Shown one piece after another: positions 14,834 to 23,861 of a stretch of 64,000 nucleotides of DNA. The stretch's first letter is position 1. Each line of letters starts with the position of its first letter. Location of the stretch: contig NZ_WQNH01000015.1 in assembly GCF_009812055.1 (NCBI RefSeq), positions 1-64,000 on the forward strand, read 5' to 3'. The notes under the pieces were generated by a model that saw only the letters and a list, made by a program, of their open reading frames with translations, was not told where the DNA came from and did no database searches. The stretch comes from Chelativorans xinjiangensis (lineage in GTDB: Bacteria; Pseudomonadota; Alphaproteobacteria; Rhizobiales; Rhizobiaceae). The position numbers and the translations under genes were made by a program.

Positions 14834-15995
14834 CCGGATCGAGAGGGTGGACGTCTTCGTCTTCGAGCGCCCGCGCGAGACACCGTATCTTGGCGCACTC
14901 GGCGAGGCCGACACCCGCCTCGGCGACCTCTATGTGGTGCGCGGCTTCAACGGCACTGTCTATCCGACCGTCGACCGCTCGGTCGTGGTGCGCCTGCGCG
15001 ATACCGACGGCGCCGAGGGGTGGGGCGAGACTTACGGCCTCGTCGCCCCGCGCGCGACCGCCGAGATCGTCAAGGACCTGTTCGCGCCCTGGCTCAAGGC
15101 CTCCGGGCCCCGCACTCCGGATGCGGCCTGGGACGCGCTCTACGGCTTGATGCGCAACCGCGGCTATTGGAACGGCTACTATGCCGACGCGCTTGCCGCC
15201 GTCGACATCGCGCTCTGGGACCTGAAGGGGAAGCGGGAGGGCCTGTCACTGCAGGCGCTGCTGGGCGGCGCGCAGTCCGATGCCATTCCCGCCTATGTCT
15301 CCGGCCTGCCGAAGCCCACCGCGAAGGAGCGCATTGCGCTCGCCGTCGCTTGGCAGACGCGTGGCTTCGACAGCGTCAAGGTGCCGATCGGCGCGCTCGG
15401 CCGCGATGTGCCGGGCGAGATGCATGCGCTGCGCGAGGCGCTCGGCCCTGAGCAGCGCATTGCGCTCGACCTGCACTGGGGCTTTGGCGCCGACGAGGCG
15501 ATCGCGCTCGCCGAGGAACTCGAGCCAGCCCGCCCCTGGTTCATCGAGGCGCCGGTCGAGCCGGAGGACGTCGAGGCGCAGGCGAAGGTCGCCTCCGTCA
15601 TCTCCGTGCCCCTCGCGCTCGGCGAGGAATGGCGCTCGCTCTGGGACTACCGGCCGCGGCGCCTGGCTAATGCGTGCAGCATCGTGCAGCCCGAGATGGG
15701 CCACACCGGCATCACCCAGTTCATGCGCATCGGGCGGGAGGCACGCGCGGCCGGCGCTTCCGTCATCCCGCACGCGACCATTGGGCTCGGCATCTTCATG
15801 GCCGCCAGCCTGCGCGCGGCCGCAGCTCTTGGTGCCGAGGCTCACGAGTTCCAGCACACGGTCTATGGCCGCAACGCCGCCTTGCTCGACGGGGCGGCCG
15901 AATGCACCCGCGGCGTCTTTTTCGTCGAAGGCACGCCCGGCCACGGCGTCAACCCCAACGAGGAGGCATTCCGTTTTCTGAGTAAGATCGACTGA
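14826..15995 (+). CDS. Mandelate racemase/muconate lactonizing-family dehydratase
   Basis: A 389-residue enolase-superfamily enzyme that should abstract a proton alpha to a carboxylate. The capping domain is at ~1-140 and the barrel follows. Visible active-site residues are K185 (SVKVPIG), metal ligands D215 (LDLHWG), E241 (FIEAPVEP) and E267 (ALGEEW), and the general acid/base H316 (IPHATIG). The family includes many sugar-acid dehydratases (galactonate, rhamnonate, glucarate), and here it probably turns an aldonate or uronate into a 2-keto-3-deoxy acid for the DapA-like partner. It overlaps that gene by 8 bases. A second, divergent member closes the operon. Confidence 0.9.
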   Translation: MSSRIERVDVFVFERPRETPYLGALGEADTRLGDLYVVRGFNGTVYPTVDRSVVVRLRDTDGAEGWGETYGLVAPRATAEIVKDLFAPWLKASGPRTPDAAWDALYGLMRNRGYWNGYYADALAAVDIALWDLKGKREGLSLQALLGGAQSDAIPAYVSGLPKPTAKERIALAVAWQTRGFDSVKVPIGALGRDVPGEMHALREALGPEQRIALDLHWGFGADEAIALAEELEPARPWFIEAPVEPEDVEAQAKVASVISVPLALGEEWRSLWDYRPRRLANACSIVQPEMGHTGITQFMRIGREARAAGASVIPHATIGLGIFMAASLRAAAALGAEAHEFQHTVYGRNAALLDGAAECTRGVFFVEGTPGHGVNPNEEAFRFLSKID

Positions 15996-16009
15996 AGGGA
16001 GGAAGCAAA

Positions 16010-17275
16010 ATGTCGAAATGGAAAGGGATCGCAAATACGGCCGCGACTGCCGTCTGCCTCGCGGCTCTGGCCCTGCCCGCGCGGGCCGAGACGCTCACGT
16101 TCGTGAGCTGGATGAAGGGCGAACCGGGCTATGGCGACTGGTGGAACGAGGTCATCGCCAAGTTCGAGTCGGAACATCCCGGCGTCGAGGTCGAGATGAC
16201 CAAGGTCGAGCGCAGCACCTATGCCGACACCATGTTCACGATGTTCGCCGGCGGCTCGCCGCCCGACATCGTTCATCTCGCCGCCTTCGAGTACCAGCCC
16301 TTCGCCGACGAGGGCTGGCTGGAGGATCTCGGCCCCTGGATCGAAAGGGCCGGCCTCGACCTCAACGGCTGGGCGGGACAGGAAACCTGCGAGTGGAAAG
16401 GACAGACCTACTGCCTGATGCTGCTCTATACGGCCTATATCTTCGCCTACAACGAGCAGGCGCTGAATGAGGCCGGCGTCGAAAACCTGCCTTCCGACTG
16501 GGAGAGCTTCCTCGACGCCGCACGCAAGGCCACGCGCGACACGGATGGCGACGGCGTGACCGATGTCTACGGCCTAGGCCTCGACACCACCGGCGGCACC
16601 AACATGATGCACGACATGCTGCATTTCGTGCTCGACGCCGGCGGCGCATGGACGGTCGACGGCGAGCCCGCCTTCGATTCGCCGGCCGTGGTCGAGGCGC
16701 TGACGCGCTGGAAGACGCTCGTCGATGAGAAGCTGACGCCGCGCGACACGCCGAGCGGCGATTTGAGGCAGCTCATGGTCGAAGGGCGCCTGGCCATGCG
16801 CCTCGATGGGCCCTGGATCTACAACATCCTGAAGGGGGCGGAGCCGGAGATCGCCGAGAATCTCAAGCTCGCCCCCTCCCCCTTCAGCCCGCCGGTCGGC
16901 GGCACGTCGAACGTGATCGGCATGCCCGCCGAGCTCGCGCCGGAAAAGAAGGAGCTGGTGTGGGAGTTCATCGCGACCGTGGCCTCGGCGGAGATGCAGC
17001 AGCGCTTCGCCCAGCTCGGGTCGTCACCCGCCCCGCGGCCCGGCCTCGACTACACGAAGGAGATCGAGACGATCCCCTATTTCGAGTTGTTCGCACAGGC
17101 CAACGACGCGGCCGCGGCGGCCGGGGTCGATCGGCTGCCCAAGGGGCTCGAGATTGAGTTCAACGAGGTTGCCAAGGTCGTCCATCGCGAAGTGCAGGGT
17201 ATGCTCATCGAAGACCGCGACCCGGCCGAGACCGGCCAGGCGATCCAGACCGCGGTGGAAGCCATCCTCCAGTAA
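16010..17275 (+). CDS. Maltose-type ABC transporter substrate-binding protein
   Basis: A 421-residue family-1 solute-binding protein with a Sec signal peptide (basic MSKWKG, then an Ala/Leu core ending ALPARAE, cleavage near residue 26). The mature protein has the lobe-1 pattern VISWMKGEPGYGDWW... FESEHPGVEVEM, MFAGGSPPDIVHLAAFE and the SBP_bac_1 signature region VMLLYTAYIFAYNEQAL. It should bind an oligosaccharide or sugar acid in the periplasm. GGGAGG precedes the ATG. Its stop is followed by a strong hairpin and a RIME-like repeat before the permease genes, which probably keeps its mRNA more abundant than the rest. Confidence 0.93.
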   Translation: MSKWKGIANTAATAVCLAALALPARAETLTFVSWMKGEPGYGDWWNEVIAKFESEHPGVEVEMTKVERSTYADTMFTMFAGGSPPDIVHLAAFEYQPFADEGWLEDLGPWIERAGLDLNGWAGQETCEWKGQTYCLMLLYTAYIFAYNEQALNEAGVENLPSDWESFLDAARKATRDTDGDGVTDVYGLGLDTTGGTNMMHDMLHFVLDAGGAWTVDGEPAFDSPAVVEALTRWKTLVDEKLTPRDTPSGDLRQLMVEGRLAMRLDGPWIYNILKGAEPEIAENLKLAPSPFSPPVGGTSNVIGMPAELAPEKKELVWEFIATVASAEMQQRFAQLGSSPAPRPGLDYTKEIETIPYFELFAQANDAAAAAGVDRLPKGLEIEFNEVAKVVHREVQGMLIEDRDPAETGQAIQTAVEAILQ

Positions 17276-17289
17276 GGCGGTGAAGGCAA

Positions 17290-17322
17290 GCGGCCGGCCC
17301 GCTTCTTCAGGTGGCCGGCCGC
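17290..17322 (+). other. GC-rich intercistronic hairpin after binding-protein gene
   Basis: A perfect 10-bp stem, GCGGCCGGCC / GGCCGGCCGC, with a 13-base loop, 14 bases after the binding-protein stop. There is no T run, so it is not a classical terminator and more likely protects the upstream mRNA from 3' decay or attenuates transcription. Confidence 0.7.
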
Positions 17323-17327
17323 GAGTC

Positions 17328-17427
17328 TGGAGCAATTCCAGGAAAAGTGGAAACCGGTTTTCCGTCCGGAATTGCGACAAAACAAAGAGTTAGACCAATT
17401 CATCGATTCCAGGAAACGATGAATTGG
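17328..17427 (+). repeat. RIME1-like palindromic repeat, copy A
   Basis: About 100 bases that match, in inverted orientation and with roughly 90% identity by eye, the segment 25131-25236. It contains AGGAAAAGTGGAAACCGG, TTTTCCGTCCGGAATTGC and a second dyad, AATTCATCG...CGATGAATT. Sequence and double-palindrome layout resemble the rhizobial intergenic mosaic element RIME1. It is inserted between the binding-protein and permease genes and ends just before the permease ribosome site. Confidence 0.75.
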
Positions 17428-17448
17428 CCTAAAGGGAGTACGGCATCC

Positions 17449-18342
17449 GTGATCGATTTCAGCAGCCCCCGACACCGTACGAAGTTCGGCTACCTGCTTA
17501 TGGCGCCGGCGGTGATCCTCATGGCGCTGATCATCGTCTATCCGATCCTTTTGTCGGTCGACATCAGCCTGCAGGATGTGCGCATCGCCCGCGTCGGCGG
17601 GGCGTCCGAGCCCTGGACGCTCGCCAACTACCGATGGCTCGCCACCTCAGCGGAATTCTGGAACGCGGTGTTCGTGACGATCAAGCTGGTCGCCGTGGTC
17701 GGCGGCGTCTCGCTCGCCATCGGCCTCGGTACCGCGCTTCTCGTCAATCAGCGCTTCAAGGGACGCTCGGTGGCGCGCCTGCTGGTCGCCCTTCCGTGGG
17801 CCGTGCCGGAGGTGGTGGCGGTCGTCATCTGGGCGTGGATGCTGGACAGCTCTTTCGGCATCATCAATTGGGCGCTTCAGGTGAGCGGCCTCCTCTCCGC
17901 ACCCGTCGAGTTCGCCTCCAACGCCACGGCCGCCTTCTTCGCCGTCTCGGCGGTGATGATCTGGAAGGGGTACCCCTTCGTCTCCATCATGCTGCTCGCC
18001 GGGCTCCAGTCGATCCCGGAAGAGCATCACCAGGCCGCACAGGTCGACGGCGCCTCCACCTGGCAGCGCTTCCTCTACATCACCCTGCCGGGGCTCGCCC
18101 CGGTCATCGGCGTGACCATGGTGATGACGACGCTCTGGGTTTTCCGCGACTTCGCGATCATCTTCGTGCTCACCCGCGGCGGCCCGATCGGCGCCACCTC
18201 GACCTTGTCGATCCTCACCTGGGAGCAGTCCTTCGGCTTTTTCCGGATGGGCCAGGGTGCCGCCGTCGGCGTCGTGACCATGATCATCTGCGCCCTGATC
18301 AGCCGGGCGCTCGTCGGCCGCTTTGCGCAAAGCGTTCACTAG
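17449..18342 (+). CDS. Maltose-type ABC transporter permease (MalF/UgpA-like)
   Basis: A 297-residue permease with six predicted membrane helices, the first at about residues 13-35 (FGYLLMAPAVILMALIIVYPI). The cytoplasmic EAA loop is PEEHHQAAQVDGASTWQRFLYITLPGL. I place the start at the GTG at 17449, preceded by AAAGGGAG, because the family begins just before the first helix and the upstream in-frame codons (ATG 17419 and earlier) lie in the RIME-like repeat. It pairs with the next permease and the MalK-type ATPase. The next gene begins 13 bases after its stop. Confidence 0.88.
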   Translation: MIDFSSPRHRTKFGYLLMAPAVILMALIIVYPILLSVDISLQDVRIARVGGASEPWTLANYRWLATSAEFWNAVFVTIKLVAVVGGVSLAIGLGTALLVNQRFKGRSVARLLVALPWAVPEVVAVVIWAWMLDSSFGIINWALQVSGLLSAPVEFASNATAAFFAVSAVMIWKGYPFVSIMLLAGLQSIPEEHHQAAQVDGASTWQRFLYITLPGLAPVIGVTMVMTTLWVFRDFAIIFVLTRGGPIGATSTLSILTWEQSFGFFRMGQGAAVGVVTMIICALISRALVGRFAQSVH

Positions 18343-18355
18343 GAGCGATCGAGCC

Positions 18356-19309
18356 ATGACCCGTCCGGATCGCACGATCGAGACGCCCAGCCCCTCCCCC
18401 GCGCGCGGGACGGCCGCAGATGGTGCCGCCACCATGCCCTACCCGCTCGTTCCAGAGCGTCAGCGGACCGCCGGGCGCCTGCGCCGCGCCTTCGCCCGCA
18501 AGCTTGCCATCTATACCGGGGTCGCCGCCACGTCGGCGGTACTCCTCTTCCCGCTCTACTGGATGCTGGTAACGGCGCTCTCGCCGCGCACGCGGCTGCG
18601 CGAATTCCCGCCGCGGCTGTGGCCGGAGGAGCCGCAATGGGACGTCTTCCACGACCTCCTCGCCACCCAGCCCTTCGGCCGCTGGATGTGGAATACGAGC
18701 CTTGTCGCGCTCAGCACCATGATCCTCTCGCTCTCGGTCTCGGTGCTGGCGGCCTACGCTCTCTCGCGCCACAAGCTGCGTGGCGGCCAGTCGCTCGGGC
18801 TCTTCATCCTGACGGCCAAGATGCTGCCGGCGACCCTGATGGTGATCCCCTTCTTCGTGATCTTCCGTTCGGTTGGGCTCGTCGGCTCCCTCTGGTCCGT
18901 GGTGCTGGCACAGTCGACGCTGATCGTGCCCTTCGCGACCTGGATGCTGAAGGGCTATTTCGACACCATCCCCGACGAGCTCGAGCAGGCTGCCCTCGTC
19001 GACGGCTGCTCCCCGCTCGGCACCATCTGGCGAATCGTGCTGCCCGTCGCCGCTCCCGGCCTTGCCGCCACCGCGCTCTACGCCTTCGTGCTATCCTGGT
19101 CGGACTTCCTCTATGCCCGCACGTTTCTCACCACCTCGCAATCGAAGTGGACGCTCAACCTTGGCATCGCCACGCTCAAGGGCGAGTTCATCACCGACTG
19201 GAACGTGATCATGGCGGGCTCGCTGATGGCCGCAGCGCCCATCATCGTCGTCTATCTCTTCCTCGAACGGTTCCTCGTCGGCGGGCTCACTGCCGGCGCG
19301 CAGAAGTGA
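18356..19309 (+). CDS. Maltose-type ABC transporter permease (MalG/UgpE-like)
   Basis: A 317-residue second permease with six membrane helices starting near residue 55 (TSAVLLFPLYWMLVTALSP) and the EAA motif PDELEQAALVDGCSPLGTIWRIVLP. The first ~45 residues are a Pro/Arg/Thr-rich cytoplasmic tail, longer than in MalG. AGGAG precedes the ATG at 18356. It forms a heterodimeric channel with the preceding permease. Sugars, sugar oligomers and glycerol-3-phosphate are transported by this family; the neighbouring GH88/105 enzyme points to a small unsaturated-uronate-containing saccharide. Confidence 0.92.
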   Translation: MTRPDRTIETPSPSPARGTAADGAATMPYPLVPERQRTAGRLRRAFARKLAIYTGVAATSAVLLFPLYWMLVTALSPRTRLREFPPRLWPEEPQWDVFHDLLATQPFGRWMWNTSLVALSTMILSLSVSVLAAYALSRHKLRGGQSLGLFILTAKMLPATLMVIPFFVIFRSVGLVGSLWSVVLAQSTLIVPFATWMLKGYFDTIPDELEQAALVDGCSPLGTIWRIVLPVAAPGLAATALYAFVLSWSDFLYARTFLTTSQSKWTLNLGIATLKGEFITDWNVIMAGSLMAAAPIIVVYLFLERFLVGGLTAGAQK

Positions 19310-19319
19310 GAGCGGTCCC

Positions 19320-20450
19320 ATGGCCAGCATCGAATTCCACGGCATCACCAAGTCCTACGACGGGACCATGAAGGCGCTTTCCGATTTCAGCCTTGAAATC
19401 GAGGACGGCGCCTTCTGCGTGCTCGTCGGCCCCTCGGGCTGCGGCAAGTCGACCGCGCTCAAGCTGCTTGCAGGTCTGGAGCCCGCGAACAGCGGCCGCA
19501 TCCTGATCGACGGTACGGACGTCACCGATCTTGGACCTGGAAAGCGCGACATCGCCATGGTGTTCCAGAACTATGCGCTCTATCCGCATATGAGCGTACG
19601 CTCCAACATGGGCTTCGGCCTGAAGATGCGCAGCATCCCGCGCGCCGAAATCGACCGCAAGGTGGAGGAGGCGGCGCGCCTGCTCGAACTCACCGACTAT
19701 CTCGACCGCCGGCCACGGGCGCTTTCCGGCGGTCAGCGCCAGCGCGTGGCGCTCGGGCGCGCCATCGTGCGCGAGCCCAAGGCCTTCCTGATGGACGAGC
19801 CCCTTTCCAATCTCGACGCCAAGCTTCGGGTGCAGACCCGCTCGGAGATCGTGCGCCTACAACAGCGGCTCGGGGTGACCACCATCTACGTCACCCACGA
19901 CCAGACTGAGGCGCTGACCATGGCTGACAAGATCGTGGTGATGCGCGACGGCGTGATCCAGCAGATCGGCGCGCCCGACGACCTGTTCCACACCCCCGCC
20001 AACATCTTCGTTGCCGGCTTCATCGGCTCGCCGGGGATGAACTTCTTCCGCGGCCCGATCGAGTTCGAGGGCGAGGCGGGCTTCACCCGTCTGGCGGGCG
20101 CCCGCGTCCGCCTTGCACCGGCGGCCAACGACCTCGCCGCGATCGGGAACGGCGAGGCCGTCTTCGGCGTGCGCCCAGAGCATATGACCGTCAACGGGAG
20201 CGAAGAGGGACTGCCGCTGACGCTCGCCCTGGTCGAAAGCCTTGGCACCGAGAAGATCCTGCATTTCGACATGCCCGGCGCCGAGCATGCGGTCATGTCC
20301 GGCGAGGAGAACGACTCCGCCCGGCGCAGCGGCCTTCTGGCGCGCGTGATCGACGACCGGCGCTACCGCGCGGGCGACGTCATCCGCATCGCGCTGCCGC
20401 CCGAGAAAATCCACGTCTTCCACCCGGAAACCCATCAGGTCGTCCCATGA
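19320..20450 (+). CDS. MalK/UgpC-type ABC transporter ATPase
   Basis: A 376-residue ATPase with Walker A GPSGCGKST, Q-loop MVFQNYALYPHMSV, signature LSGGQRQRVALGRAIV, Walker B AFLMDEPLSNLDA and switch His TIYVTHDQTEA. After ~235 residues a C-terminal TOBE/OB domain follows, which in MalK-type proteins receives regulatory signals. It powers the two preceding permeases. It begins 10 bases after the permease stop and overlaps the IclR-SMP30 gene by 4 bases (ATGA). Confidence 0.95.
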   Translation: MASIEFHGITKSYDGTMKALSDFSLEIEDGAFCVLVGPSGCGKSTALKLLAGLEPANSGRILIDGTDVTDLGPGKRDIAMVFQNYALYPHMSVRSNMGFGLKMRSIPRAEIDRKVEEAARLLELTDYLDRRPRALSGGQRQRVALGRAIVREPKAFLMDEPLSNLDAKLRVQTRSEIVRLQQRLGVTTIYVTHDQTEALTMADKIVVMRDGVIQQIGAPDDLFHTPANIFVAGFIGSPGMNFFRGPIEFEGEAGFTRLAGARVRLAPAANDLAAIGNGEAVFGVRPEHMTVNGSEEGLPLTLALVESLGTEKILHFDMPGAEHAVMSGEENDSARRSGLLARVIDDRRYRAGDVIRIALPPEKIHVFHPETHQVVP

Positions 20451-22129
20451 GACCCGCCGAACTCAACAACGACAACATTGCCGGCCTTTTTCCGGGCGCC
20501 GGCACGCTGGTGAAGGGCCTGCAGATCATCGAACTCTTCGCCGAGGCGGATTCGCCCAAGACGTCCGCCGAGCTCATGAAGGCGACGGGCGTGCCGAAGG
20601 CGACGCTCTACCGCCTGCTCGCCGCCCTCGTCGAGTTCCGCTATCTGCACCACGACCCACGGCTCAGCACCTACAGCCTCGGGCCCCGCTTCATCGAGCT
20701 GGCGCGGCGTTCGCTCTCCGGCTTCGACCTGCGCTCGGCGGCAGAGCAGGAACTCGTGCGGCTTGCAACCGAGATCGGCGAGACCGCTTCGCTGGTGGCG
20801 CTCGACGGCGACAGCGTCATCTATATCGACACGCGCCGCGGGCCGCATCCGCTTGCCGTCGGCATCGAGATCGGGCGGCGGGCGCTCGCCGCCTCGGCCG
20901 CTTCCGGCCAGGCGATCCTCGCCGGCCTGCCTCCACACGAGGCGAACGTCCACCTCGCCGCGCTGTCCGACGAGGAGAAGGCGCACGCGCTCTCGGCCAT
21001 GGCGATGAGCCGGGTGCGCGGCTATACGATCGCCCAGTCGCGCTCGATCCGGGGCGTCGTCATCATCGCCGCGCCGGTGCTCGGCGGGGGCGGCGGCGCC
21101 AAGGGGGCACTGGTGGTCACCGCGCTCGAAGACCGCGTCCCGCCGGAAAAGCAGCACACCATCGGCCGGGACCTGATGGAAGCCGCCCGTCGCATCACCG
21201 GCAACATCGGCGCGGCGGTCTCGATCACGCCGAACCCGAGGCGCAGTGCCCATATCGAGGAAGGACTCGTCTGCGTGCTGGCGGCCGGCGCCATCGTAGG
21301 GGAAGGGCCGGTCTGGAACCGCCGCACCGCCACGCTCGACTGGGTCGACGTGCTGGCGCCTTCGGTCCACGCCTACGATCCGGCGACCGGCCGCAACACC
21401 GGGCGCCAGGCACCGCGCCTGGTCTCCGCGGTGCTGCCCGCGGAAGGCGGTGGGCACGTGGCCATGACGCAGCAGGGGCTGGAGGCGCTCGACTTTTCCG
21501 CAGGGATGCTCACGCCGCTCCTCGATCCGGAGGCCCACCTGCCCGGCAACCGCTTCAACGACGCCAAATGCGACCGGCGTGGCCGGCTCTGGTCCGGCTC
21601 GATGAGCCTCGACGCCTCAATGCCGACCGGCTCACTCTACCGCTTCAACGATGCCCGTTCGGCGAAGGCGATGGACGGCGGCTTCCAGGTCTCCAACGGC
21701 CTCGACTGGAGCCCGGACGACCGCACCTTCTACTTCACCGACAGCGCGCTCGGCACCGTCTTCGCCTATGATTTCGATATCGAGAGCGGCGAGATTTCCA
21801 ACCGCCGACCGTTCCTGCGCTTCGCGCCGGACGCGGGCCGCCCCGACGGGCTCTCCGTCGATTCGGAGGGTTATGTCTGGATCGCGCTGTGGGACGGATG
21901 GCGGGTGGCGCGCTACGCCCCGGACGGTCGGCTCGACCGCGAGGTCGACCTTCCCGTGCCGCGCCCGTCGAGTTGCTGCTTCGGTGGGCCGGACCTGAAG
22001 ACCCTTTACATCACCAGCGCCCGCGTGCGGCTTTCCGGCAAGGCACTCGAGGAGGCGCCGCTTTCCGGCGGCATCTTCTCGCTTGCCGTCGACACCCCGG
22101 GCCAGCCGGCGACGGAGTTTTCCCGATGA
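20447..22129 (+). CDS. IclR regulator fused to SMP-30/gluconolactonase-type lactonase
   Basis: One 560-residue reading frame with two complete parts. Residues ~18-75 are an IclR winged helix (LVKGLQIIELFAEADSP, GVPKATLYRLLAALVE) and ~85-255 the IclR effector domain (SLSGFDLRSAAEQELVRLA, SRSIRGVVIIAAPV). After a short linker (~256-272), residues ~273-560 are an SMP-30 six-bladed propeller. Residues needed for lactonase activity in SMP-30 are present: E286 (GEGPVW), R369 and N371 (NRFNDAK), N417 (VSNGLDWS) and D467 (RPDGLSVD), the metal and substrate ligands. It overlaps its neighbours by ATGA on both sides, so it is translated as part of the operon. It probably hydrolyses a sugar lactone and may sense the same pathway; the regulatory link is inference. 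There is no frameshift or internal stop at the junction. Confidence 0.9.
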   Translation: MRPAELNNDNIAGLFPGAGTLVKGLQIIELFAEADSPKTSAELMKATGVPKATLYRLLAALVEFRYLHHDPRLSTYSLGPRFIELARRSLSGFDLRSAAEQELVRLATEIGETASLVALDGDSVIYIDTRRGPHPLAVGIEIGRRALAASAASGQAILAGLPPHEANVHLAALSDEEKAHALSAMAMSRVRGYTIAQSRSIRGVVIIAAPVLGGGGGAKGALVVTALEDRVPPEKQHTIGRDLMEAARRITGNIGAAVSITPNPRRSAHIEEGLVCVLAAGAIVGEGPVWNRRTATLDWVDVLAPSVHAYDPATGRNTGRQAPRLVSAVLPAEGGGHVAMTQQGLEALDFSAGMLTPLLDPEAHLPGNRFNDAKCDRRGRLWSGSMSLDASMPTGSLYRFNDARSAKAMDGGFQVSNGLDWSPDDRTFYFTDSALGTVFAYDFDIESGEISNRRPFLRFAPDAGRPDGLSVDSEGYVWIALWDGWRVARYAPDGRLDREVDLPVPRPSSCCFGGPDLKTLYITSARVRLSGKALEEAPLSGGIFSLAVDTPGQPATEFSR

Positions 22130-22878
22130 GCGGGCGCTACCCGGAGTTCGAGGGCGCCGTCGTCTTCGTCACAGGGGCGGCCGCCGGGATCGGCCGCGCA
22201 ATCGTCCGTGCCTTCCTCGCAGAGGGCGCCTCGGTCACCGCCCTCGACCGCAACGCCATGGGTCTCGAGGAGACGCTTGCCGGTCACGGCAGGGGCCGCG
22301 CCTTGCCTCTTGTCTGTGACATCACCGATCCGGACGCCCTCGACGAAGCGTATCGGCGCGCCGGCGCGCAACTCGGCTTCCCGAAAGTCCTCGTCAACAA
22401 CGCCGGGCGCGACGATCGCCGCCCCTTCGAGGAGATCGGGGCCGAAGAATGGCGGGCGGCACTGGCGGTAAACCTCGACCACCATTTCCTGCTCGCCAGG
22501 CTAGCCGCGCCGGCGATGCGTACCAATGGCGGCGGGGCCATCGTCAACATCTCCTCCACGGCCTTCATGAAGCTCGCGCCAAACCTTGCGAGCTACCACG
22601 CGGCCAAGGCCGGCATCGTCGGCCTGACGCGAGGGCTTGCACGGGAGCTTGGCCCCGACCTCGTCCGCGTGAACGCGGTGGCGCCGGGCCGAGTGATGAC
22701 GGAACGCGTGCGCGACAATCTGCTTACGCCGGAGTGGGAGGCCGAGACCAAGGCGCTGCAATGCCTGCCGGTGCTGATCGAGCCGGCGGATATAGCGGCG
22801 GCCGTCCTGTGGCTCGCCTCGGACGGCGCGCGAACGGTCACCGGCCAGACCATCATCGTCGACGGGGGCGTCGTATGA
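22126..22878 (+). CDS. Short-chain dehydrogenase/reductase
   Basis: A 250-residue classical SDR with cofactor motif TGAAAGIG near residue 17, VNNAG near residue 88, catalytic Ser in VNISSTAF and YHAAK as the catalytic Tyr-x3-Lys. The Asp at the end of beta-2 (VTALDRN) favours NAD(H). It ends with the family's typical TGQTIIVDGG. In context it most likely oxidises an aldose to its lactone, feeding the SMP-30 domain encoded just upstream, or oxidises or reduces a keto-sugar. ATGA overlaps join it to both neighbours. Confidence 0.92.
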   Translation: MSGRYPEFEGAVVFVTGAAAGIGRAIVRAFLAEGASVTALDRNAMGLEETLAGHGRGRALPLVCDITDPDALDEAYRRAGAQLGFPKVLVNNAGRDDRRPFEEIGAEEWRAALAVNLDHHFLLARLAAPAMRTNGGGAIVNISSTAFMKLAPNLASYHAAKAGIVGLTRGLARELGPDLVRVNAVAPGRVMTERVRDNLLTPEWEAETKALQCLPVLIEPADIAAAVLWLASDGARTVTGQTIIVDGGVV

Positions 22879-23861
22879 GTGCGCTCCCGGACGCCGTGCG
22901 CATCGAGGCAATCGCCCGGCAGACCATGCGCTGGCCGTTCCGCCTGTGGGGTTTCGGCGAGGCGATCGCGCTCGAGGGGCTGCTCGCCGGAGCTGACCTC
23001 CTGCGAAGGGAGGACTATCGGCAATATGCCGTGGCCCTATGCCTGGCGACCGTCGCCCGCGGCATCGGCAACGCCGATCACACGGCGCCGGGGCGCGCCT
23101 TACTCGCGCTCTACCGGTCGACGGGGGACGCGCGCTTTCTGGAGGCGGCGCGAAGGCTTGTCGCTCTGCATGAATCCTTCCCCCGCAATCCGGAGGGCGC
23201 GCTCTTGGTGCGCGCCGACCAGCCCGGCTGGCGGCACCAGATCTGGGTCGATTCCATGGATCTCATCGGTCCGCTCTTCTCGGAATTCGGCAAGGCGACG
23301 GGAGAGGATGCCCGATACGAGCAAGCCGTCGCGCTGACGCTCGCCCATGCACGCCTCCTGCAGGCGGAGAACGGCCTCTTCTTCCACGGCTACGACACCC
23401 ATGCCGGCCCGAACGGCCATCTGTGGGCGCGCGGCAACGGCTGGGCCCTGCTCGGCATGGTTGGGACGCTCTCCGCCGTGCCCGCCGAAACGCCGGGGCG
23501 GGGCGAACTACTCGACCGACTGAAGGCGCTCGTCGCCGCACTTCAAGCGGCGCAAAGGCCGATCGGCCTTTGGACGACGGTGATCGGCCGCGAGGAGACA
23601 TATGAGGAGACGACGCTTGCCGCCATGGCGGCATACGCCCTGCGCAAGGCCGCCCTCGCCCGCCTCCTCGACGAGGCCGCGCTCGAGCCGGTCATCGCAC
23701 GGGCCAAGGCTGGCGTGCGCGCCCATATCGACGGTGAGGGACGGCTCGGCCGCGTCAGCGAAGCGACCCCGGTCGGCCAGCTTGCGACCTATGCGACGCG
23801 GCCCTTCGGCATCTTCCCATGGGGCCAGGGGCCGCTTCTTCTGATGGAGTGCGAGGAATGA
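22875..23861 (+). CDS. GH88/GH105-family unsaturated uronyl hydrolase
   Basis: A 328-residue (alpha/alpha)6-barrel glycosidase related to YteR/YesR and unsaturated glucuronyl hydrolases, which remove the 4,5-unsaturated uronic acid left by polysaccharide lyases. Family landmarks are WGFGEAIALEG near the N-terminus, IWVDSMDL with the probable catalytic Asp (D126), HLWARGNGWALLGM, and EETTLAAMAAYAL and PWGQGPLLL at the end. No signal peptide is seen, so it acts in the cytoplasm on imported disaccharides or oligosaccharides. This gene identifies the operon's substrate as a lyase product. I see no lyase gene in the window. Confidence 0.85.
   Translation: MSALPDAVRIEAIARQTMRWPFRLWGFGEAIALEGLLAGADLLRREDYRQYAVALCLATVARGIGNADHTAPGRALLALYRSTGDARFLEAARRLVALHESFPRNPEGALLVRADQPGWRHQIWVDSMDLIGPLFSEFGKATGEDARYEQAVALTLAHARLLQAENGLFFHGYDTHAGPNGHLWARGNGWALLGMVGTLSAVPAETPGRGELLDRLKALVAALQAAQRPIGLWTTVIGREETYEETTLAAMAAYALRKAALARLLDEAALEPVIARAKAGVRAHIDGEGRLGRVSEATPVGQLATYATRPFGIFPWGQGPLLLMECEE

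Noticed and set aside
17311-17448. N-terminal extension of the first maltose-type permease
   Set aside because: The extra codons translate the RIME-like repeat; the GTG at 17449 with AAAGGGAG upstream gives the normal family start.
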